Both the position numbers and the translations under genes were made by a program. 20,459 nt of DNA from an uncultured euryarchaeote (GTDB taxonomy: Archaea > Thermoplasmatota > Poseidoniia > Poseidoniales > Poseidoniaceae). The stretch lies in contig CALCOP010000031.1 of assembly GCA_937897365.1 (NCBI GenBank), positions 1-20,459 on the forward strand. Direction: 5' to 3'. Positions 16,193 to 20,459 of the stretch are shown one piece after another; position 1 is the stretch's first letter, and every line of letters starts with the position of its first letter. The notes beneath the pieces were generated by a model. It ran no database searches, had not been told where the DNA came from, and was given only the letters and a program-made list of their open reading frames with translations.

Positions 16193-16267
16193 TCGTCTTG
16201 ACGAGTTTAATTTGTTCCCACCGGAGCTTCGGCAATGACGGCAGCACACGTGCGTATGAAACCACTC

Positions 16268-16298
16268 GCTGTTGGCGCATGGGAACAGCGCCAACAGC
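16268..16298 (+). ncRNA. Strong hairpin in the leader of the zinc-finger gene
   Basis: A perfect 11-bp GC-rich stem, GCTGTTGGCGC and GCGCCAACAGC, encloses a nine-base loop (ATGGGAACA) and ends 19 bases before the ATG at 16318. No T-tract follows on either strand, so an intrinsic terminator is unlikely. It may be a 5'-UTR regulatory structure, a protein-binding site or part of a small RNA. The structure is directly visible; the function is not known. Confidence 0.55.
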
Positions 16299-16317
16299 AA
16301 ACCAAAGCGGTGTAAAA

Positions 16318-17376
16318 ATGAATAAATTTGGCATCGTCATTTTTATCGCTTCAACCCTCATCGCAGGAATATTTGTTTTTGCTGCTACAGGTGCGGAAGT
16401 TGAAGACTGGTATTCTACAAATGCAGAAATTAGTGAAGAAACAACATATACTGAAGGTTATACCTATGATAACTACTTCTCCTGCATTGCGAATATTCAC
16501 TTCACGTACAATGCGACTGAAGACGGATCTGTGGAAAGATTATACTCCGGAACGACAACTGCTTCAATGGAGAGCAGCGAATCGTGTATTGATGAAATTG
16601 AGGCGGCTTTCCCCATTGGTTCCACTCTTACCATTTTCTATCTTAGCGATGACCCATCAAATTACGCCTTTGAAGAACAATATGGTGATGTACTTCTCTT
16701 CTACTGCTGTTCAGGTTTCTTTGCAATCTTGGCTACTCTCGGTTTAATCGTGGGTTTGTTGATGGGGCCTCAAGGCAGTTCGGGGACAACTGGTGGTCTT
16801 TCCGCACGGATGAATAATTTACGCTCCCAAATAACTGGGGAGGGGCGACAATCCGCATCGACTCAATCATCATACCAAACTTTGCCATCTCAGCAAAATG
16901 TTCCGGCATTTAATCAAGTAAAACCAACAAATAATCGACGTCGTAAGCGTTGGAAAGACGGTAATATGACGCAAAGTCGCATTCGAAATTACAACAACAT
17001 CATCAGCCGAATGGGGTTGAATAATCGTGGTTTTAATGACATTCAAGAGGCTCAAGCGCACGCACTTTCATTTGGTATTATGTCGCGAAGAGAAACTGAA
17101 GAATTCTTTGCCAACGACCATGTTTTGAATACACTCGGCCTCTCGAAAGCAAATGCATTCAATTCAGCACCAGCGCAACCAACCCAATCAAGTGGAGGAT
17201 TCTGGGGCAACCAAAATATTTCGACTTCGAAAGCGCAAACATCTGAAGAGGTATGTGGGTATCCAGGATGCTCGAATGCCGTCGACGCATTTGACTTCCG
17301 TTGCTTTGATTGCCGCAAGAGATTCTGTAATGCCCACAAAGGTAAGACGTTCCAGTGCGATTCTTGTGCGAATTGA
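16318..17376 (+). CDS. Membrane-anchored protein with DUF3592-like ectodomain and C-terminal AN1-like zinc finger
   Basis: A 352-residue protein from the ATG at 16318, supported by GGTG five bases upstream and an immediate membrane helix (residues 3-22). An extracytoplasmic segment (about 25-125) ends in IGSTLTIFYLSDDPSNYAFEEQ, resembling the DUF3592 strand pattern. A second helix is at about 126-150, followed by a low-complexity Ser/Gln/Asn linker, a basic helical region (RRRKRWKDGNMTQSRIRNY...), and a C-terminal zinc finger at 313-350. The finger spacing is C-x4-C-x10-C-x2-C-x4-C-x2-H-x6-C-x2-C, close to AN1 fingers. AN1 domains are found in ubiquitin- and stress-linked proteins in eukaryotes; here the role is unknown, possibly coupling an envelope signal to a cytoplasmic partner. 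Its stop abuts the stop of the converging helicase gene with no gap. Confidence 0.75.
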   Translation: MNKFGIVIFIASTLIAGIFVFAATGAEVEDWYSTNAEISEETTYTEGYTYDNYFSCIANIHFTYNATEDGSVERLYSGTTTASMESSESCIDEIEAAFPIGSTLTIFYLSDDPSNYAFEEQYGDVLLFYCCSGFFAILATLGLIVGLLMGPQGSSGTTGGLSARMNNLRSQITGEGRQSASTQSSYQTLPSQQNVPAFNQVKPTNNRRRKRWKDGNMTQSRIRNYNNIISRMGLNNRGFNDIQEAQAHALSFGIMSRRETEEFFANDHVLNTLGLSKANAFNSAPAQPTQSSGGFWGNQNISTSKAQTSEEVCGYPGCSNAVDAFDFRCFDCRKRFCNAHKGKTFQCDSCAN

Positions 17377-20160
17377 TCAGAGGTAGACGTTCTTTTGGTG
17401 AAGACCAAGTTGAGGACCGAGATTTTTCTCCAAGATGTCATTCATCAACTCTTTTCCTTCATCATTGCGCATATATGTGATGTGCCCAGGACTTACATGT
17501 CTAAACCAATGTTTCAGGAAAACTTCCGCACGTTCCTTGCTTGAAGCCAATTTTGAAGGTACTTTGTGATACATCTGAATAACACTCACTTCTTTTCGAA
17601 GATATTTTGCAATAACTTCTGGCATCAGTTTGGAAACCCACGTGTCTTGCATAAATTGAGAAGAACGAGTCACGACATAACGTGCTTTTTCAAGTGAACC
17701 GAGTACATCTTCCAGTGAGGAGCTGAACAACTCGGCTTCTTCTGGTGTTGCATGATGCAAATGGTATCGCAACCAACCTCCGCCTCGCTCACCGCCCTTT
17801 GGAGAGCAATGTTTTGTCATCTCACCCAACTCGTGAAATGCTCCTACAATTGCTTCTGCGATGGCAAGAGTAAGAGTGGAGTTGGTCCACATTTCTTTTT
17901 GAGTTCCAAATTGGAATCCAAGGGCAAAACCGGATGGTGCTTTCGCTTCAAGAGCGGGACGTGATTCAGCACCAAAAGGCTGACCAATACCCCAAAGTTC
18001 TCGCGTGTGTTCACGATTTCGAGCCCGGCGCAACATCTCTTCATTGAAAAGTGCCATCCCTTCACTGATTCCCTCAGGACGTACATCATTGAATGCGGCG
18101 TGAACATGCCCCACACCTTTTTCGATGGTTCCATCATCACATACTCCATACAATTGTTTGTGTTTTTCTTTGAAGCGTTCATAATCATCGAAACCCTTTG
18201 TGAACTCTTCTGCAATACAGATGACATCCCAATTATTTGCCACTTTTTCTGGCCATTGTTTGTCAATACGAATGGAACGGCCACGAAGTTGGTTAATACT
18301 TACACTGGTTGTAACTGAAGTCATATCCACAAGAACATTGATTCGAGAAGCATCCCATCCTTCACCGAGTAATCCACGAGTTCCGACCAAACATCGAGTA
18401 AAACCTTCTTGGAAAAATTCAGTGATCATTAACGAATAGTACCGAGGAATCCAATCCTTGCCTTTGCCATGGATTTCCATGAAACCTTGATGCGGACGTC
18501 CTTCAAGGCGTATCTCGAGTCGCCGTTCTGCAATCCAAAGTTCGGCTTTAGCAATGAAGGCTTCATACAGATCATCATCGACAAGGACTGTGCTACCCGT
18601 CATCAAAATTGGGTCTAAATAATCCCCTGCAGGATTGTGGACTAAAGAACGAAGAACAGCAATGGCCCCTCCTGCCTCTTCATCGAGAACGCCTTCAACC
18701 AGAGTCGTAGCAGACGTCTTTTCAAAGTCAGTTACAATGACTGCACGAATATCTTTGCCCAATGTTTGCATTTCTACAGAAATAATTTCATTCACAGCTT
18801 CGGTTTTAGCCGAAGCATATGCCATAACACGTCCGACCGGTGAAGCACATGCCCTTGAACCGGTTTCGGTAATCATAACTCCAAGCATTCGTAAACGGTC
18901 AACAACTGATTCTGCAAGTGCATGGTCTTCTTTTGATTTTGAACGACGTAAGCCGTGGCGAACATAGCGGGAGAGTACATTTCTGAGTACACTGATGCGG
19001 GTAAAGGACTCGTCCTTTTCCAGCATAATAATTTGAGGAACATCGTTAGGCAAGACCTTGTTATTCATCTTCAAAAATCGACGTGAATCCTCGGCAAAGG
19101 CAGGATAACGTTGCTCATATTTGCTCCAAGTTAGCGTGTCTCCACTCGGAGACTTTCTTTCCCTCAGTTGATTTTGCACCCACCGGTCAAGGTCTGGAAC
19201 TCGATCTTCTTCAGCATCATATTTAGTTTCACGCAACTCGCTAAGGAGTGTTTCAAATTCTTGGTCAACGCCTGCAATATACTTCAATTCATGGCTAGCA
19301 GGTCGGACGAAATAGCACAAATCTTGGTAGGGTGAAAGATTCGAGTCACGTACTAAAGCAGGAACTGGGACACTGTAATCGACCGGTCCAAAGAAATCTT
19401 CATAGCGTTGTACATCGGCTTCTTTGAACCCATCTCCTGCTGGTGGAGTGGCGGTAAGACCCAGAACAACTGGATTGTCAAACATCTCTCGAACTTCGCT
19501 GAGAACTCGCCCCCAATGATGCATGAGATGATGACATTCATCCAAAATAATAAGTCCAATACCAATCTTTTGGAGTCGAAGGAGATTCGCTTTTGCGCTT
19601 TCGTGTAAAGTCCATAGAGCGTTTCCATGCTCTGCAAATTCATCTCTCACCTTTTTCCTGTATGTAGAGAGCCTTTTCGTGTAATATTCCTCATTCTTCT
19701 GTTGCAAATCTTCCACCCAAGCCATTGCTTCCTCATGGTTTGACGCTTCTTCCTCATCGATGAGCTTCTCTGCCCACAATTCAAGAGCAACATTATCCAA
19801 GTCTTCCCCTCCCTTACGGGGCATTGTTACCGACTGGTAAGTCAAAGATGTGAGCAATCCTGGATTTTGAGGGTCCGTGCTGATAAAATCGTCTTTCCCA
19901 TCTAAATCAAAGAGTGAGGTCCGTGCTGCCCATTGTGCTTGAATTGCAGAATTTGGAGATAAAACAAGAGCTGGTTTACGAATCAAGTCAGACCAGACAT
20001 AAAGGCCAAGAACTGTTTTTCCAGAACCCGGTGGTGCAACAATGTGTAAGCGACTCTTTCCAGAATCAAGTTGAGGGCGAATGATGGAGCTCGCTGCCTC
20101 TTGAGATGGACGGAGTTTTCCAGCAAAGCGAATGTTCCCAAAATCTGGCAATTCAGTCAA
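17377..20160 (-). CDS. Large SF2 DEAD/DEAH-type helicase, XPB/COG1061-like, with unknown C-terminal domain
   Basis: A 927-residue nucleic-acid-dependent ATPase. Motif I is APPGSGKT (residues 42-49), motif II DECHH (207-211), motif III TATPP (236-240), motif V GTRGLLGEGWDAS (593-605) and motif VI NQLRGRSIRID (623-633). About 85 residues, mainly charged and helical (about 120-200), are inserted between motifs I and II, and about 350 residues separate motif III from motif V. The C-terminal 270 residues are an unrecognised domain ending in a W-x(5)-PGHITYMRN-like segment. From memory, similar tails occur in large uncharacterised bacterial helicases, which I could not check. The start is TTG at 20160: the preceding in-frame stop is six bases upstream, and the first internal ATG lies after motif I. 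It follows the repeat-tailed gene by 16 bases on the same strand, so both are probably one operon. Confidence 0.85.
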   Translation of the reverse strand: MTELPDFGNIRFAGKLRPSQEAASSIIRPQLDSGKSRLHIVAPPGSGKTVLGLYVWSDLIRKPALVLSPNSAIQAQWAARTSLFDLDGKDDFISTDPQNPGLLTSLTYQSVTMPRKGGEDLDNVALELWAEKLIDEEEASNHEEAMAWVEDLQQKNEEYYTKRLSTYRKKVRDEFAEHGNALWTLHESAKANLLRLQKIGIGLIILDECHHLMHHWGRVLSEVREMFDNPVVLGLTATPPAGDGFKEADVQRYEDFFGPVDYSVPVPALVRDSNLSPYQDLCYFVRPASHELKYIAGVDQEFETLLSELRETKYDAEEDRVPDLDRWVQNQLRERKSPSGDTLTWSKYEQRYPAFAEDSRRFLKMNNKVLPNDVPQIIMLEKDESFTRISVLRNVLSRYVRHGLRRSKSKEDHALAESVVDRLRMLGVMITETGSRACASPVGRVMAYASAKTEAVNEIISVEMQTLGKDIRAVIVTDFEKTSATTLVEGVLDEEAGGAIAVLRSLVHNPAGDYLDPILMTGSTVLVDDDLYEAFIAKAELWIAERRLEIRLEGRPHQGFMEIHGKGKDWIPRYYSLMITEFFQEGFTRCLVGTRGLLGEGWDASRINVLVDMTSVTTSVSINQLRGRSIRIDKQWPEKVANNWDVICIAEEFTKGFDDYERFKEKHKQLYGVCDDGTIEKGVGHVHAAFNDVRPEGISEGMALFNEEMLRRARNREHTRELWGIGQPFGAESRPALEAKAPSGFALGFQFGTQKEMWTNSTLTLAIAEAIVGAFHELGEMTKHCSPKGGERGGGWLRYHLHHATPEEAELFSSSLEDVLGSLEKARYVVTRSSQFMQDTWVSKLMPEVIAKYLRKEVSVIQMYHKVPSKLASSKERAEVFLKHWFRHVSPGHITYMRNDEGKELMNDILEKNLGPQLGLHQKNVYL

Positions 20161-20176
20161 ATCTTAGCCCCCAGCA

Positions 20177-20459
20177 TCAACGTGGTGGACCTCTTTTTGG
20201 CCCTGACGGACCGCCCTTCGGAGGGCCACCCTTGGAAGGACCAGGCGGACCACTCTTCTTTGGTGGGCCGCCTTTTGAAGGACCGGGTGGACCGCTCTTC
20301 TTTGGAGGACCGCCTTTCGAAGGACCAGGTGGACCGCTCTTCTTTGGAGGGCCGCCTTTGGAAGGACCGGGTGGACCGCTCTTCTTTGGAGGGCCGCCTT
20401 TGGAGGGACCAGGCGGACCACTCTTCTTTGGTGGGCCGCCTTTTGAAGGACCGGGTGGA
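20177..20459 (-). CDS. C-terminus of a protein with a Gly/Pro/Lys/Ser-rich tandem repeat (partial)
   Basis: The minus-strand frame ending in TGA at 20177-20179 is open to the window edge and gives 94 residues, all of them repeat: units of GPPGPSKGGPPKKS followed by a terminal GGPSGPKRGPPR. Differences between units fall at third codon positions and are synonymous, so this frame is the coding one. The tail is strongly basic and predicted disordered; glycine spacing is not the strict Gly-X-Y of collagen. The folded part of the protein lies outside the window, so its function cannot be named. Basic Pro/Gly tails of this kind can bind nucleic acid or act as flexible linkers. It lies directly upstream of the helicase in the same transcriptional direction. 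Confidence 0.7.
   Translation of the reverse strand, partial: PPGPSKGGPPKKSGPPGPSKGGPPKKSGPPGPSKGGPPKKSGPPGPSKGGPPKKSGPPGPSKGGPPKKSGPPGPSKGGPPKGGPSGPKRGPPR
20216..20459 (-). repeat. 42-bp in-frame tandem repeat
   Basis: Nearly six contiguous units of 42 bases, each encoding 14 residues, continue off the right edge; the last unit, nearest the stop, is degenerate. Units differ only at third codon positions. A 51-base stretch at 20241-20291 is identical to 20409-20459, exactly four units away, suggesting a recent four-unit duplication. There are no spacers, so it is not a CRISPR array. Confidence 0.9.

Noticed and set aside
16169..16317. tRNA gene in the leader of the zinc-finger gene
   Set aside because: No T-loop consensus or cloverleaf could be folded; only the single 11-bp hairpin stands out.
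20164..20421. 85-residue Arg/Val/His-rich open frame on the minus strand
   Set aside because: It is the wrong frame of the same repeat; the Gly/Pro/Lys frame shows synonymous-only variation and is the coding one.
20216..20459. Direct repeats resembling a CRISPR array
   Set aside because: Units are contiguous without spacers, have a multiple-of-three period, and vary only at third codon positions.

Overview
The window most likely comes from an archaeon, and I think from a planktonic marine euryarchaeote of the Poseidoniales (Marine Group II) type. The archaeal evidence is a short triosephosphate isomerase of 222 residues, a protein with the archaeo-eukaryotic primase (PriS-like) motifs, a small AN1-like zinc finger, an XPB-like SF2 helicase, and TATA-like boxes ahead of several genes. 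The metabolic genes (ADP- or GDP-forming succinyl-CoA ligase, proline/glutamate-semialdehyde oxidation, methionine sulfoxide repair) suggest an aerobic heterotroph. The lineage is inferred from gene content; no rRNA or other marker is present to prove it.

Layout, left to right. (1) 1-133: probably the last 34 codons of a plus-strand gene, then (2) a minus-strand MMPL/RND-type exporter (134-2479). (3) Diverging from it are msrA (2590-3114) and an ALDH4A1-type glutamate-semialdehyde dehydrogenase (3147-4784). (4) A small minus-strand two-helix membrane protein converges on the dehydrogenase. (5) A co-directional plus-strand run follows: a PrsW-type intramembrane protease, a DUF92/TMEM19-VTE6 family membrane protein, a large secreted/membrane protein with a thioredoxin-like domain that lacks CxxC, and a small RecB/Cas4-like Fe-S nuclease-fold protein with a damaged active site (5274-10862). 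(6) A minus-strand pair, an NDP-sugar pyrophosphorylase and tpiA, converges on that run. (7) Divergent from the pair are sucC-sucD, followed closely by a PriS-like primase. (8) Next is a membrane-anchored DUF3592-like protein with an AN1-like zinc finger, preceded by a strong RNA hairpin. (9) On the minus strand, a 927-residue SF2 helicase with a TTG start lies 17 bases downstream of the end of a gene whose C-terminus is a Gly/Pro/Lys 14-residue tandem repeat; that gene runs off the right edge.

The genome is compact: gaps are short, several genes overlap at their ends, and no stretch longer than about 200 bases lacks a gene. Shine-Dalgarno-like GGAGG/GGTGAT motifs precede several internal genes (DUF92, the thioredoxin-fold protein, sucC, sucD, the zinc-finger protein). 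No rRNA, tRNA, CRISPR array, insertion sequence or integrase was recognised.

Most of the window is housekeeping metabolism. The least explained parts are the zinc-less PriS-like protein after sucCD, the helicase with its repeat-tailed partner, the degenerate RecB-like protein beside the CxxC-less thioredoxin-fold protein, and the structured leader of the zinc-finger gene. I found no clear multi-gene defence or mobile system.
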